A stretch of DNA of 64,000 nt from Moanibacter sp964542645 (lineage in GTDB: Bacteria; Verrucomicrobiota; Verrucomicrobiia; Opitutales; UBA2987), in contig CAZIUG010000015.1 of NCBI GenBank assembly GCA_964542645.1, positions 1 through 64,000 of the forward strand, given 5' to 3'. Below the pieces are notes generated by a model. It saw only the letters and a program-made list of their open reading frames with translations. It was not told where the DNA came from and ran no database searches. This document shows positions 35,987-45,981 of this stretch, in pieces. The stretch's first letter is position 1; each line of letters starts with the position of its first letter. A program made the translations under genes and the position numbers.

Positions 35987-38734
35987 TTAAATAATCGCCC
36001 TAAGAACGTATGGAAGAATCCCCCCATTACGATAGTATTCAACTTCAATCGAAGTATCGATTCTAGCTCTAACCCTTACCTTTTGAAGATCTCCTTCACA
36101 TCTTTTAACTACCAATGTTAGCTCGTGCTTGGGCCGAAGGTCATCCTCCAGGCCTAAAATTGAAAATTCTTCCGATCCGTCAAGTTCGAGGGAATGGCTA
36201 GAAACGTCCCCCACGAATTCAAGGGGCAAGATTCCCATGCCAACCAAATTGCTACGGTGTATCCGTTCGTAACTACAAGCCACAACGGCTTTGACCCCTA
36301 ATAGCATGGGCCCTTTTGCTGCCCAGTCCCGCGAACTTCCCATACCATAGTCGCTTCCAGCAAAAACGATGAGAGGAATTCCCCTCTCTTTGTATATTTT
36401 GGCAGCATCGAAAATAGGAACGATCTTTCCCTCGGGCATCAAACGCGTCCAGCCTCCCTCTTTCCCGCCTGCTAAAAGATTTTTAAAACGAACATTCCCG
36501 AAAGTTCCCCGTGCCATTATTAGGTCATTCCCTCTACGAGATCCGAAGGAATTAAATTCATTCTCTTCGACGCCTTTTGCTAGCAGAAATCTTCCTGAAG
36601 GAGAGTTGCTTTGGATTGCTCCAGCAGGTGAAATATGATCCGTCGTAACAGAATCCCCTACTATTGCCAAAGCCCGCATGCCTTTCAGCTCTTCTATCGG
36701 GTTAAGTTCTTTCTTAAGCGATTCGAAATACGGCGGTTTTTGAATATACGTACTATCCTCGTCCCAATTGTAGAGCGTACCATGAGAAGCCTGTATACTT
36801 TCCCATTCCGAACCCGCATTCAGAATATTCGAATATTTCGAGCGGTACATATCCGCACGAATACCACTAATTATCTTCTCTTCAACCTCCTCTCCCGAAG
36901 GCCAAATTTCATGCAAATAGACAGGTTCTCCCTGCTTATCGACACCAAGCGGTTCGGATGTTAAATCAATATCTACTCGCCCCGCCAGAGCATATGCAAC
37001 AACAAGAGGCGGCGACATCAAAAAATTCGCCTTTATTGCAGAATGAACACGTGCTTCAAAATTACGATTTCCTGAAAGAACACTGGCTGCAATGATTTCG
37101 CCCTCTTTAAGAACCGACTGGATTTCCGGTCGGAGAGGTCCGCTGTTTCCTATACAGGTTGTGCACCCATAGCCTACAAGGTTGAACCCAAGGCTATCAA
37201 GGTACTCTTTCAACCCCGTTTCAGAAAGATAATCCATCACCACCCTCGAACCCGGAGCTAAACTAGTCTTTACAAAAGATTGGACTGTAAGACCTCTCTC
37301 TACAGCCTTCTTAGCCAGTAACCCGGCAGCAATCATAACACTTGGATTACTGGTGTTGGTACAGCTAGTAATCGCCGCTATCAGTACCGACCCATGCCCA
37401 ATAGCTACCTCGCTTACGGCTCTATTTTCGTCATCGGTGTCTCCAACCCCACCGTTCACCGGAACTGGGAACCGGCCCTCTAATCTCTCTGAGGAAACAC
37501 CAAACCCTCCTTCTTCAACTTCGTTACCTAACAGATCTAGAAACACCTGCTTTAATTTCGGCACCTCGATCCGATCTTGTGGTCGTTTAGGACCAGCTAC
37601 CGAAGGTGTGATTGAATTTAAGTCTAAGTCCAATACCCTAGAGTAATCGATATCTCCAATCCGTGGTGAACCAAAAATTCCCTGAGCGGTGAAATAGTCT
37701 CGCACCATTTCTATTTTTCCCTCTGAGCGCCCACTCATTCTTAAGTAGTCCAATGTTTTTTCGTCAACCGGAAAGTATCCAATCGTACCACCGTTCTCAG
37801 GCGTCATGTTAGCCACCGTAGCTCTGTCTGCCACAGTTAGGTTAGCCGTCCCGTCTCCAAAGAATTCAATAAATTTCCCAACCACATTTTCACTGCGTAA
37901 AAGCTCTGTAACACGTAGAGTTAGATCGGTGGCCGTCACACCTTCCCGCAAAGTTCCAAAAAGATTAACACCAACAACTTCTGGCGTCAGAAAGTAAACC
38001 GGCTGCCCCAACATACCTGCCTCCGCTTCGATTCCTCCAGCACCCCATCCGACAACACCGAGACCATTGATCATTGTCGTGTGACTATCAGTACCTACTA
38101 CCGTATCCGGGTAAAAGACACTTTCATTCCCAATTTTCTTTGCAAACACAACTTCTGCTAGATACTCCAGATTAATCTGATGTACAATCCCCATAGATGG
38201 TGGAATTACACGGAATGTTTCAAACGCCTGTTGACCCCACTTCAGGAATTGATATCGCTCTCGATTTCTCTCGAATTCGAGCTCAAGATTCGCCACGAAC
38301 GCATCCGCGGTTCCAAACCGATCGACTTGGACCGAATGGTCCACAACAAGATCTACTGGAACCAACGGCTCAATTTCTGTAGGATCCCCGCCCAAGTCCC
38401 GAACTGCGTCTCGCATCGCCGCCAAATCAACCAAAAGCGGAACACCCGTGAAATCCTGGAGTACTATTCGGGATACGATAAAGGGTATTTCGCGCTCTGA
38501 GGGTTTCCTCGCCTCCCAGTTTGCAAGTGCGCTAATATCCTCCTCTACAATCCGATCTTCGTCGTGGTGTCTCAGCAAGGATTCAAGAATAATTCGAAGA
38601 CAAATTGGCAACCGTGAGATTTTGCCCACTCCCGCTTCCTCTAAAGCAGGCAGGGAATAGACTAAACCCGTGGAATCACCGATCTTAAGCTTTCGGCAAA
38701 TTCCAAATCGGTCTCGGTTGCGAAATCCTTCCAT
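35987..38734 (-). CDS. acnA: Aconitate hydratase A
   Basis: 4Fe-4S enzyme of the TCA cycle that isomerises citrate and isocitrate. The 915 residues are the AcnA/IRP length. Cluster ligands lie in SCTNTSNPS and GCTTCIGNSGPL, and the swivel domain carries GSDYGMGSSRDWAAKG. The protein starts MEGFRNRDRFGICRKL, normal for the family. Single gene, with a peroxiredoxin gene directly upstream in the same direction. Confidence 0.96.
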   Translation of the reverse strand: MEGFRNRDRFGICRKLKIGDSTGLVYSLPALEEAGVGKISRLPICLRIILESLLRHHDEDRIVEEDISALANWEARKPSEREIPFIVSRIVLQDFTGVPLLVDLAAMRDAVRDLGGDPTEIEPLVPVDLVVDHSVQVDRFGTADAFVANLELEFERNRERYQFLKWGQQAFETFRVIPPSMGIVHQINLEYLAEVVFAKKIGNESVFYPDTVVGTDSHTTMINGLGVVGWGAGGIEAEAGMLGQPVYFLTPEVVGVNLFGTLREGVTATDLTLRVTELLRSENVVGKFIEFFGDGTANLTVADRATVANMTPENGGTIGYFPVDEKTLDYLRMSGRSEGKIEMVRDYFTAQGIFGSPRIGDIDYSRVLDLDLNSITPSVAGPKRPQDRIEVPKLKQVFLDLLGNEVEEGGFGVSSERLEGRFPVPVNGGVGDTDDENRAVSEVAIGHGSVLIAAITSCTNTSNPSVMIAAGLLAKKAVERGLTVQSFVKTSLAPGSRVVMDYLSETGLKEYLDSLGFNLVGYGCTTCIGNSGPLRPEIQSVLKEGEIIAASVLSGNRNFEARVHSAIKANFLMSPPLVVAYALAGRVDIDLTSEPLGVDKQGEPVYLHEIWPSGEEVEEKIISGIRADMYRSKYSNILNAGSEWESIQASHGTLYNWDEDSTYIQKPPYFESLKKELNPIEELKGMRALAIVGDSVTTDHISPAGAIQSNSPSGRFLLAKGVEENEFNSFGSRRGNDLIMARGTFGNVRFKNLLAGGKEGGWTRLMPEGKIVPIFDAAKIYKERGIPLIVFAGSDYGMGSSRDWAAKGPMLLGVKAVVACSYERIHRSNLVGMGILPLEFVGDVSSHSLELDGSEEFSILGLEDDLRPKHELTLVVKRCEGDLQKVRVRARIDTSIEVEYYRNGGILPYVLRAII

Positions 38735-38770
38735 AAATATTAAACTTTCTTCTTTCGTTCTCTATTATAA

Positions 38771-39241
38771 TTAGGACAAGGCAGTCTTGACCTCATCAAA
38801 AGGCGGCAAATTATGGGGATCATCCGTCACCCAGCTATAATTAATCACACCATCTTTCCCAATCACAAAGGCTGAACGTTTAGAAACTCCCTTAAAGCCG
38901 ATTAAGTCCTCGTATAGAACATCGTAGGCCAAAGAGACCTCCTTATTAAAGTCGCTCAAAATAGGAATCGTAATGCCATTCGCTTGAGCCCAACCTTCCT
39001 GTGAAAAAGGGCTGTCGACACTAATTGCGTAGACGGCAGCATCGAGAGCTTCATATTCAGATATACCACTACTCACACTGCACATCTCATTAGTGCAGAC
39101 CTCTGTAAAAGCCAGCGGAAAGAAAAGAAGAACAGTTTGTCTTTTTCCGATATTATCGATTAGACTAATTTCCTCAAGCCCTTCAGCCGTCTTTGTATTA
39201 AGTTTAAATCCAGGTGCTTTTTGTCCAGGTTGTAATGCCAT
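38771..39241 (-). CDS. Peroxiredoxin (AhpE/BCP-like)
   Basis: Thiol peroxidase that reduces H2O2 and organic peroxides. The 156 residues have the thioredoxin fold with the peroxidatic Cys49 in FFPLAFTEVCTNE. A second Cys at position 54, five residues on, is the spacing used as resolving Cys in many BCP/PrxQ enzymes. The AhpE-like C-terminal half (ILSDFNKEVSLAYDVLYE, RSAFVIGKDGVINYSW) follows. It lies between acnA and the divergent tyrS; protection of oxidant-sensitive aconitase is an attractive but unproven link. Confidence 0.9.
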   Translation of the reverse strand: MALQPGQKAPGFKLNTKTAEGLEEISLIDNIGKRQTVLLFFPLAFTEVCTNEMCSVSSGISEYEALDAAVYAISVDSPFSQEGWAQANGITIPILSDFNKEVSLAYDVLYEDLIGFKGVSKRSAFVIGKDGVINYSWVTDDPHNLPPFDEVKTALS

Positions 39242-39317
39242 ATTTTTCTTCTCCTTCTAAGGTTCTGTCTACAACCTATTGACTCGTAAATTACTCCGCA
39301 ATAAAAATTGTAGTCGC

Positions 39318-40496
39318 ATGAATCAATTGGAGAAGATCACGCGTAACCTTGAACATTTGATTTCCGAAAGGGAACTGGAAGAGCGACTTCGAGAGGATCG
39401 GCCACTTCGGATCAAACTAGGGATCGACCCAACCCGACCCGATCTAACATTGGGACATATGGTTGTCTTTAATAAACTTCGGGATTTCCAGGAACTTGGC
39501 CATCAAGCGGTTCTTATCATTGGCGACTTTACGACTCTCGTAGGTGATCCGTCAGGAAGATCTAGCGAACGTCCCATCGTTACAAAGGAAGAAGTTGAGC
39601 GAAATTCTAAAACCTACCTAAAGCAAGCCTTCAAAGTCCTAGATGAAAACAAAACCATCGTTCGACGAAACAGCGAATGGTTTACCGGAATGAATTTTGA
39701 ATCTGCTCTCGATCTGGCTCGGAAAATGACCGTGGCTCGAATGCTCGAACGCGATGACTTCTCAAATCGCTATACAAATAGAAATCCAATCTCGATTGTC
39801 GAGTTTCTCTATCCTCTCCTTCAGGGTTACGATTCAATTATGGTCAAATCTGATATTGAAATCGGAGGAACCGATCAACTATTCAATCTTCTAGTTGGCC
39901 GGACCTTACAGAAGGAGGCAGGCATGGCCCCTCAAATTGTTCTCACCACTCCTCTCCTTGTTGGTCTGGACGGTGTTATGAAAATGTCTAAAAGCCTTGA
40001 TAATTTTGTCGCTTTCAACGAGGCCCCCAAGAACATCTTTGGAAAGATCATGTCGGTGAATGACAAGATGATGTGGGATTATTTCCGACTTCTCCTAAAT
40101 ACTCCCGAAGAGAAGATCGATAGGATGAAGTTGGGGCATCCTATGAAAGCCAAGAAAGATCTTGCTCTAGGAATTACAACAATCCTTGCAGATAGCGCTT
40201 CAGCTACCAGTGAACTAAAAAAATTCGAAACCGTTTTCAGCAAACGCGAGGTTCCGGAAGAAATGCCTATCTACTCCTGGAACCAGCTTTCTGTTCATGA
40301 AACGTCCCGCCTGGTAGACCTCATCGCGGCCACGAAACTCTTCCCAAGCAGGAAAGAGGCTAGAAGGTTATTAGAGCAAGGCGCCGTGCGTTTAGACTCA
40401 AAAAAAATCGTCAACCCAAGCCACTCAATCAATAAACCAGAGAAAGAAGTCATCGTTCAAGCAGGGAAACGGGTCTTCTTCAAAATACTAGCCTAG
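39318..40496 (+). CDS. tyrS: Tyrosyl-tRNA synthetase
   Basis: Class I synthetase charging tRNA(Tyr). The start at ATG 39318 (MNQLEKITRNLEHLISE) matches the family; a longer TTG-initiated frame from 39279 adds 13 residues without conservation. Motifs are GIDPTRPDLTLGH (HIGH variant, residues 35-47) and KMSKSLDNF. The C-terminal S4-type RNA-binding domain (FPSRKEARRLLEQGAVRLD) is present. At 392 residues it is of the TyrZ-like kind. Divergent from the peroxiredoxin gene with a 76-base gap. Confidence 0.95.
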   Translation: MNQLEKITRNLEHLISERELEERLREDRPLRIKLGIDPTRPDLTLGHMVVFNKLRDFQELGHQAVLIIGDFTTLVGDPSGRSSERPIVTKEEVERNSKTYLKQAFKVLDENKTIVRRNSEWFTGMNFESALDLARKMTVARMLERDDFSNRYTNRNPISIVEFLYPLLQGYDSIMVKSDIEIGGTDQLFNLLVGRTLQKEAGMAPQIVLTTPLLVGLDGVMKMSKSLDNFVAFNEAPKNIFGKIMSVNDKMMWDYFRLLLNTPEEKIDRMKLGHPMKAKKDLALGITTILADSASATSELKKFETVFSKREVPEEMPIYSWNQLSVHETSRLVDLIAATKLFPSRKEARRLLEQGAVRLDSKKIVNPSHSINKPEKEVIVQAGKRVFFKILA

Positions 40497-40849
40497 GAGC
40501 CTTCTAGATAGATTCTCCTAATTACCAAAATACTGATAACAGAGCCCAATAGATTAAGGGTGATCGAATGAGTAGTAACGCCTATCATCTAAGTATAAGA
40601 AATTTTCAAACACAGGAAATCACACCTCTTCGAGTATAGCTCGGACCAGGGAAGGTTGTGAGAACCTTTGACAATGAGGCGGATGATTTCCTTACTAAAT
40701 TTAGGGTATTTGTGGAATTAATTTTGTCATAATTTCATGTTTTATGACACCCGTTAGGACGGGTTTTCCGATGGATTGGGGTAATAGTTGGATCCAGTAT
40801 TTCCAGAACCACTCGTAGAAAAAGCCTTCAAAAAACGGATTTAAATAGG
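40497..40849. other. 353-bp intergenic region with hairpins
   Basis: Between tyrS and an MFS transporter gene, both on the plus strand. It holds a 6-bp hairpin AAGGTT/AACCTT (40652-40668) and a terminator-like stem at 40749-40764 (listed separately). One 23-codon frame from ATG 40568 has no support. No longer coding signal is seen. Confidence 0.4.
40749..40767 (+). terminator. Terminator-like hairpin upstream of the MFS gene
   Basis: ACCCGT (40749-40754) and ACGGGT (40759-40764) form a perfect 6-bp stem with a TAGG loop, followed by TTT. It lies about 250 bases after tyrS, so it may end the tyrS transcript or attenuate the MFS gene. The short T-run keeps confidence low. Confidence 0.35.
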
Positions 40850-42043
40850 ATGGGAAAACCGGCCTTTACAGGTAGCGAAATAAACATCATGAGACTTACC
40901 GGAGTGGGCCATCTAGGCTGCCACCTTGCCATGCTCACTTTTCCCACCGTAGCAATTTCAATCGCCAGCGAAGAACTACTACCCTTAGAAAGAGTCCTTG
41001 GTTGGAGTTTTTTAGGTTACCTTTTATTTGGTTTAGGAGCTCTTCCTGTTGGCTACTTGACTGATAGACTGTCTGCCAAGTGGATTGTTAGGGTTGGTGT
41101 TCTTGGAATCGGTCCCGCAATGATGCTTGTTTCCCTCTTTCCTCCCGGACCCTTACTAGCCCTTCCTCTGGCTATTGTTGGATTATTCGCCAGCCTTTAT
41201 CACCCATCCGGACTTGGCCTTATTACTCGCACCACCAACCTTCGAGGCACAGCCTTGGGGATAAACGGGTTACTAGGTAACATTGGGATTGCCGGTGCCC
41301 CCCTAGTATCTTCTCTTGCAACACTCCAATGGGGATGGAAGGGTGCCTATTTGGCAATTGGGTCGTTCCTTCTCGGACTTGGCATTCTCGTTTCAACCCT
41401 GCCAATTAAAGAAACGTATTCAAATCGGACAACAAAAGTTAAAGAGCAAAATTATCCACCAAACAGGGTGCAGATCTTTCTTATCCTCCTCATCGCAATG
41501 ATGATGGGAGGACTAACTTATCGAGCAGCCACTGTTGCCCACCCAGCCTATTTCGCTGAGAAAATCAGCTTTTTAGGTTATGGAATGGCTACATCGTTAG
41601 TATTTGCTTTTGGTTCGTTAGGTCAAATTATTGGGGGGCGCGTTGCCGATCGATACGACCTCCGATTACTATACTTACTTTGTCACGGCTTCACCGTGCC
41701 GTTGGTACTTTGCATGGCTGCTATTTCCGGCCCGGCTCTTCTTTCCGTTTCCGGAATTTTTTTATTTTTTAGTTTTGGAATGCAGCCGATTGAGAATAGT
41801 CTAGTTGCCAGGCTAACTCCTGCACGTTGGCGGAGCACGGCTTACGGCATAAAATTTACCGTTGTTTTCGCTCTAGGATCTCTTGCTGTTGGTGCGGTCA
41901 AAATTATTATTGAAAATTACTCTGTCGGAACTGTCTTTCTGGCTATGGGTGCGACCACCTTCCTAACCTTCGCCTTTGCCTCAGCTCTCTATTTCCACCC
42001 ATCTATAAATAGGTTTTTGAATCGTCCGCTGGCTAGCTCATAG
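40850..42043 (+). CDS. MFS transporter
   Basis: Twelve-helix major facilitator of 397 residues with the loop 2-3 motif GYLTDRLSAKW and a matching second-half GGRVADRYDLRLL. The overall pattern, including LYHPSGLGLITR in the first half, is close to fosmidomycin-resistance-like (Fsr/YfnC-type) exporters, but the substrate cannot be known. It stands alone with a terminator-like hairpin upstream. No regulator is adjacent. Confidence 0.85.
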   Translation: MGKPAFTGSEINIMRLTGVGHLGCHLAMLTFPTVAISIASEELLPLERVLGWSFLGYLLFGLGALPVGYLTDRLSAKWIVRVGVLGIGPAMMLVSLFPPGPLLALPLAIVGLFASLYHPSGLGLITRTTNLRGTALGINGLLGNIGIAGAPLVSSLATLQWGWKGAYLAIGSFLLGLGILVSTLPIKETYSNRTTKVKEQNYPPNRVQIFLILLIAMMMGGLTYRAATVAHPAYFAEKISFLGYGMATSLVFAFGSLGQIIGGRVADRYDLRLLYLLCHGFTVPLVLCMAAISGPALLSVSGIFLFFSFGMQPIENSLVARLTPARWRSTAYGIKFTVVFALGSLAVGAVKIIIENYSVGTVFLAMGATTFLTFAFASALYFHPSINRFLNRPLASS

Positions 42044-42215
42044 GATACGAATCACAAGATTCCCTCTTCATTCTGTGCTATCATCTGGCCCGATTGGTCA
42101 ACATAGGCAGAACAACCATATCAGAAATCTTATGTGCCTGGACACTCAGCTTATCCGTTTCATTTACCGAATAGACACAGCCCAAAGATTTAAATACCTG
42201 TTGCTAAATTTTCGA

Positions 42216-42566
42216 CTAGAATGCCTTGCCTATAGCTAAATACACCGCCACCAATCCTAATAGAATTGATCCTAGCCATAAATACTTCCCGAACTCAGGT
42301 TTACGGCTCGCTACCGCAATTGATCCTCCGAGAACCAACCAAATTCCAAGTTTAGCTATAGCCCACCCGGGAAACCCAAGTCCTAGACTCCCCAGCATTC
42401 CAACCCCCCCAACCAGAGCCAGAATAAGCCCAATACCATTGGTCATTCCAGCCATCTTCTTTATTCTTTCCTCATTGGACCCTACCATTCCATAAACGAT
42501 GAGTCCCCCGAGAGAGAGGAAGATCATCATGACTCCGACCAGATGAAGAATCCTGTAGAGGATCAT
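42216..42566 (-). CDS. Small four-helix membrane protein
   Basis: A 116-residue protein with four hydrophobic segments (about residues 8-26, 42-62, 68-86 and 95-114) and little else. The N-terminus MILYRILHLVGVMMIF with a His in the first helix recalls SirB/CopD-like small membrane proteins. I do not recognise a function. It follows the ferredoxin gene by 16 bases in the same direction, so the two are probably cotranscribed, perhaps linking it to redox chemistry (inference). Confidence 0.65.
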   Translation of the reverse strand: MILYRILHLVGVMMIFLSLGGLIVYGMVGSNEERIKKMAGMTNGIGLILALVGGVGMLGSLGLGFPGWAIAKLGIWLVLGGSIAVASRKPEFGKYLWLGSILLGLVAVYLAIGKAF

Positions 42567-42582
42567 CTATAAATGCAGCGAT

Positions 42583-42885
42583 CTATGCAGCGTCTGGATT
42601 AACGCAATTCGAAGCTTTAAGGGGTGCCTTTTCCTCATTTAGGACCGGAAGATCAGGTGCTCCGTTAGCGTTAAGTTCAATCCACTCCTCATACTCATCC
42701 GGAACGTCGCTATCCTGAAAAATAGCTTCTACAGGACACTCTGGAACACAGAGGTCGCAATCGATACAAGTATCGGCATTGATATAGAGCCTATCGTCAG
42801 CTTCGTGAAAAGCTTCGACCGGACAAACAGCAGCGCAACTGGTGTATTTACAGTCAACGCAAGGGGCAGTGATTACGTATGCCAT
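42583..42885 (-). CDS. fdxA: 7Fe ferredoxin (3Fe-4S + 4Fe-4S), FdxA type
   Basis: Small cytoplasmic electron carrier of 100 residues. The Cys pattern C9, C12, C17, C21 and C40, C43, C46, C50 matches Azotobacter ferredoxin I, where one group holds a 3Fe-4S cluster and the other a 4Fe-4S cluster. The sequence AYVITAPCVDCKYTSC is typical of FdxA. The acidic C-terminal tail is normal. Possible electron donor to oxygenases or to the corrinoid activase encoded about 9 kb away, but that is speculation. Confidence 0.92.
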   Translation of the reverse strand: MAYVITAPCVDCKYTSCAAVCPVEAFHEADDRLYINADTCIDCDLCVPECPVEAIFQDSDVPDEYEEWIELNANGAPDLPVLNEEKAPLKASNCVNPDAA

Positions 42886-43330
42886 AACAACTTTCCGTTT
42901 TCTTAGATCACGCGGGTGAAATATTTAATCTTTGTAACTATCAGGATTTGGTATCTTCAACCAATAGAGGTCAAAAGAGCAATAAAAGGAGGCCTGATTT
43001 AGGAACCTTCCTAGGCAGAGTCAAGAAAAGTGTAGGATAGGTTTCGACAAAAAAGCATTTGATTCACAATATCACTCAGGTGGTTAAAAGTAAACAAAAC
43101 TCGATTTAATGCTAAATTCCGATTCTGAGGCAGAGTCAAAACCACGCCCATAATCCGACAAATGATGGAAACCGTCCATCCATCTGTGCAGTCTATGTAT
43201 AGTCCGGGAAATACTATTTTTTAGGCTACGATGCATCATGATACTTTGCTTACTCGCTAACTTCAGCTGAACCCATAAGATGTCTCTGCTTGCCGACTGA
43301 ACCAGTCCATTGTCATTGTCTAAGGTATTG
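42886..43330. other. 445-bp divergent intergenic region, no gene supported
   Basis: It separates fdxA (minus) from the helicase gene (plus). An 11-base direct repeat GGCAGAGTCAA occurs at about 43013 and 43130. An 84-codon minus-strand frame overlaps the helicase start and looks random. No riboswitch, tRNA or clear promoter is seen. Confidence 0.4.
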
Positions 43331-45799
43331 ATGGACAACTTTGAAGCGAGTCTAAAACTCCCCGATCTTTGGCAGCAAGAGGCAATCCGACATCTGAGGG
43401 AGGGGCGCGATGTGGTTGTGGACGCACCAACCGGGGCTGGGAAGACTTATATTTTAGAGCTTTTTCTCGAAGGAGGATATCGAAAAGATACAATTTTCAC
43501 AGTACCCACACGAGCTTTGGCCAATGACAAACTCCTGGAATGGAATAGCAGAAACTGGGAAGTAGGGATCACAACAGGTGATCTGTCTGAAAATATCGAT
43601 GCCCCGCTAGTTGTGGCGACATTAGAGACTCAGAAACGCCGGTTTCTAGATGGGTCCGGACCAGGGCTACTCGTTGTCGACGAATTTCAAATGATCGGTG
43701 ATCGGTCAAGGGGAGTTAACTATGAACTTATAATTGCCATGGCACCCCAGACGACTCAGCTTTTACTTCTCAGCGGTACAGTTGCCAACCCCGGACATGT
43801 TGTCGACTGGTTGAAAAAGCTCAACCGCGATGCAGTTCTGGTTTCAACAGTCAATAGACCTGTCCCATTAGAGGAGGTGTACGTCGATGCACTTCCTGAC
43901 CGAGTACCAAAGCAAATAAAGGGTTATTGGCCTCGGTTGGTAGCAAAAACATTGATGGCAGACATGGGGCCCGTCCTAATCTTTGCTCCTATGCGCAAAG
44001 CTAGCGAATCAATCGCAAGAGAAATATCAGCTGCACTACCTATTGATCAACCTCTCGAATTGACAGCTGAGCAGAAAAGTCTGGCCGGCCCAATCCTTTC
44101 CAAACTCCTACGAAATCGAATTTCCTTTCATCATAGTGGCCTAACCTATCGGCAACGAGCTGGTCTCGTAGAACCTCTTGCCAAAAACGGCCAACTGAGA
44201 GTCGTAGTTGCAACCACCGGGCTAGCAGCCGGCATCAATTTTTCCCTTCGTTCTGTTTTCGTCACCGATCGTGAATATAGGGTTGGGGATCGTTATTTTG
44301 ACATTCGACCCGACGAACTTCTTCAAATGTTTGGGCGTGCCGGCCGTCGCGGTCTCGACAGTAAGGGATTCATTCTCGCTGAGCCCGGGAGACCCCACCT
44401 AAAGGAAGGACGCCAACTACTTTTGAAACGAACAAACCAGATCGAGTGGCCAGCTCTTCTTTCTGTCATGCATTCAGCTATCGCGAAAAAAGAAAAGCCA
44501 GATAAAGCAGCAGCAGATTTGACGTCTCGACTATTCAGCAGCCTTGATATCCCGTTAGGCTTTGATGCATTCCTCAAGTGCGCAAAGAACCGACAAGCAG
44601 TCAAAGAACCAACCCCCCAAAGTCGTCATGTCCGTCAAACGATTATCGAAATTTTAAATACTCAAGGAAAATGGGAACGGCGAAAACCTACCGTTCGTGA
44701 CTCGCTTGGAAAGGCCCTCATATTTAATAAACGTGCTTGGATCCCGGCACTACAACACCCCTCTACGGTGGCAGGAGTACGCATTGGAACTATCTGTAAA
44801 CTAAGAGGAAAGAATACTATTCAATATGGAAGGGAGGTTCCTCTTTCCGTTATTGCCGACAACCCAAACAGTGGCGAACTTATCCTCACAAAGTGGCTCT
44901 ATCGAGCTCTCCGTGAAAGAAGAAACGAACTTCGAATCAAGAACAGTATAAAACGTCATAATTGGACCCTTAAACGATTGGAAAAAATAATCGTTCCCCT
45001 TTTACCAACACTTACTCATGGGGGAAATTTAGACGAACTTGTGGAGCGAAATGGTTTCATTAATGCTCGCCTCGATTACTCCAAAGCAGAGGCCTACCTC
45101 AATGTCGATTCGGAAGGTAAATTTCTTCTTAATCCACCAGAGCATAGAAAAGATGAAGAGTTCGATTTTTCCTTTCGTGAAGCATATACTAGGAGTGATA
45201 GTTTAGAGTCTCCAGTCTTATCTTGGTTTCACCTTGGCCTAATCGATAATAAAGCCGCTCCTACCAGACGAGGCAAAATCTTCAGTTTTTTTAATCGAGC
45301 AGAGGGATTTGCCATCGCCACAGCCCTGGAGGATCCAAACTACGATATCGCTGAAATCATACAGCACATTGTTAATTTACGGGCCGGCCATCGGTTTACT
45401 GATTTTGAGTCTTACAGCAGTCGACTTGGGAATACCTGCCGTATTGCCTCCCATGGAGCATCTTATCCCGGTTATCTAGACAAAGGGAAACCCATCGACT
45501 ACGGAGATGGAGCAGCTGAGATTTTGACTGTGCTTGATCAGGATCCATCAGGACTCGCTCAAGTTTGGAAAACCGAAATGCTGTCAGGTGACATAGAAAG
45601 AGTTAGACTCGAGTGGTTAAGCCTATTGAATCAAATAGCTCACTCCCCAAGTCTCAAATGGGAAAGGTGGATGCAGCTCAAGAAAGAAGCTCGAAGAATA
45701 CTCTCTAAATCCACGGCTAAGGAACCAATCTCCAACTTCCCGCCGCTATCCCTCTCGCAAAAACAACGTTACCGATGCGATCATGTATTAGGGAGATAA
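43331..45799 (+). CDS. Ski2-like superfamily 2 helicase
   Basis: ATP-dependent RNA or DNA helicase of 822 residues. Motifs: a Q-like LWQQEAI, Walker A APTGAGKT (residues 32-39), motif II DEFQ rather than DEAH, motif III SGTVANP, and motif VI QMFGRAGRRGLD, the arrangement seen in Ski2/Brr2/Hel308 relatives. After about residue 390 there is a long C-terminal region I cannot assign. TAAGG lies 6 bases before the ATG at 43331; a TTG 7 codons upstream is less likely. It stands alone; its substrate is unknown. Confidence 0.85.
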   Translation: MDNFEASLKLPDLWQQEAIRHLREGRDVVVDAPTGAGKTYILELFLEGGYRKDTIFTVPTRALANDKLLEWNSRNWEVGITTGDLSENIDAPLVVATLETQKRRFLDGSGPGLLVVDEFQMIGDRSRGVNYELIIAMAPQTTQLLLLSGTVANPGHVVDWLKKLNRDAVLVSTVNRPVPLEEVYVDALPDRVPKQIKGYWPRLVAKTLMADMGPVLIFAPMRKASESIAREISAALPIDQPLELTAEQKSLAGPILSKLLRNRISFHHSGLTYRQRAGLVEPLAKNGQLRVVVATTGLAAGINFSLRSVFVTDREYRVGDRYFDIRPDELLQMFGRAGRRGLDSKGFILAEPGRPHLKEGRQLLLKRTNQIEWPALLSVMHSAIAKKEKPDKAAADLTSRLFSSLDIPLGFDAFLKCAKNRQAVKEPTPQSRHVRQTIIEILNTQGKWERRKPTVRDSLGKALIFNKRAWIPALQHPSTVAGVRIGTICKLRGKNTIQYGREVPLSVIADNPNSGELILTKWLYRALRERRNELRIKNSIKRHNWTLKRLEKIIVPLLPTLTHGGNLDELVERNGFINARLDYSKAEAYLNVDSEGKFLLNPPEHRKDEEFDFSFREAYTRSDSLESPVLSWFHLGLIDNKAAPTRRGKIFSFFNRAEGFAIATALEDPNYDIAEIIQHIVNLRAGHRFTDFESYSSRLGNTCRIASHGASYPGYLDKGKPIDYGDGAAEILTVLDQDPSGLAQVWKTEMLSGDIERVRLEWLSLLNQIAHSPSLKWERWMQLKKEARRILSKSTAKEPISNFPPLSLSQKQRYRCDHVLGR

Positions 45800-45981
45800 T
45801 ATAGAGATTAACCCTAGAGCTACTATCCGAATTCCCTCACCCCCTACTCTAAAGATACTGTTGCCGGTCAGTTTTCTTAAAGGCAAACCGCTTCTAGCTT
45901 AGGTTTATAGGGGATAAGATTACTGCACTCTATTATCACAATATAAATTGAATTGTCTGAATTAAAAAAACCAGATTAACC

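Noticed and set aside
43084..43330. Minus-strand frame overlapping the helicase start
   Set aside because: It overlaps the helicase ribosome-binding region and has a random-looking composition.
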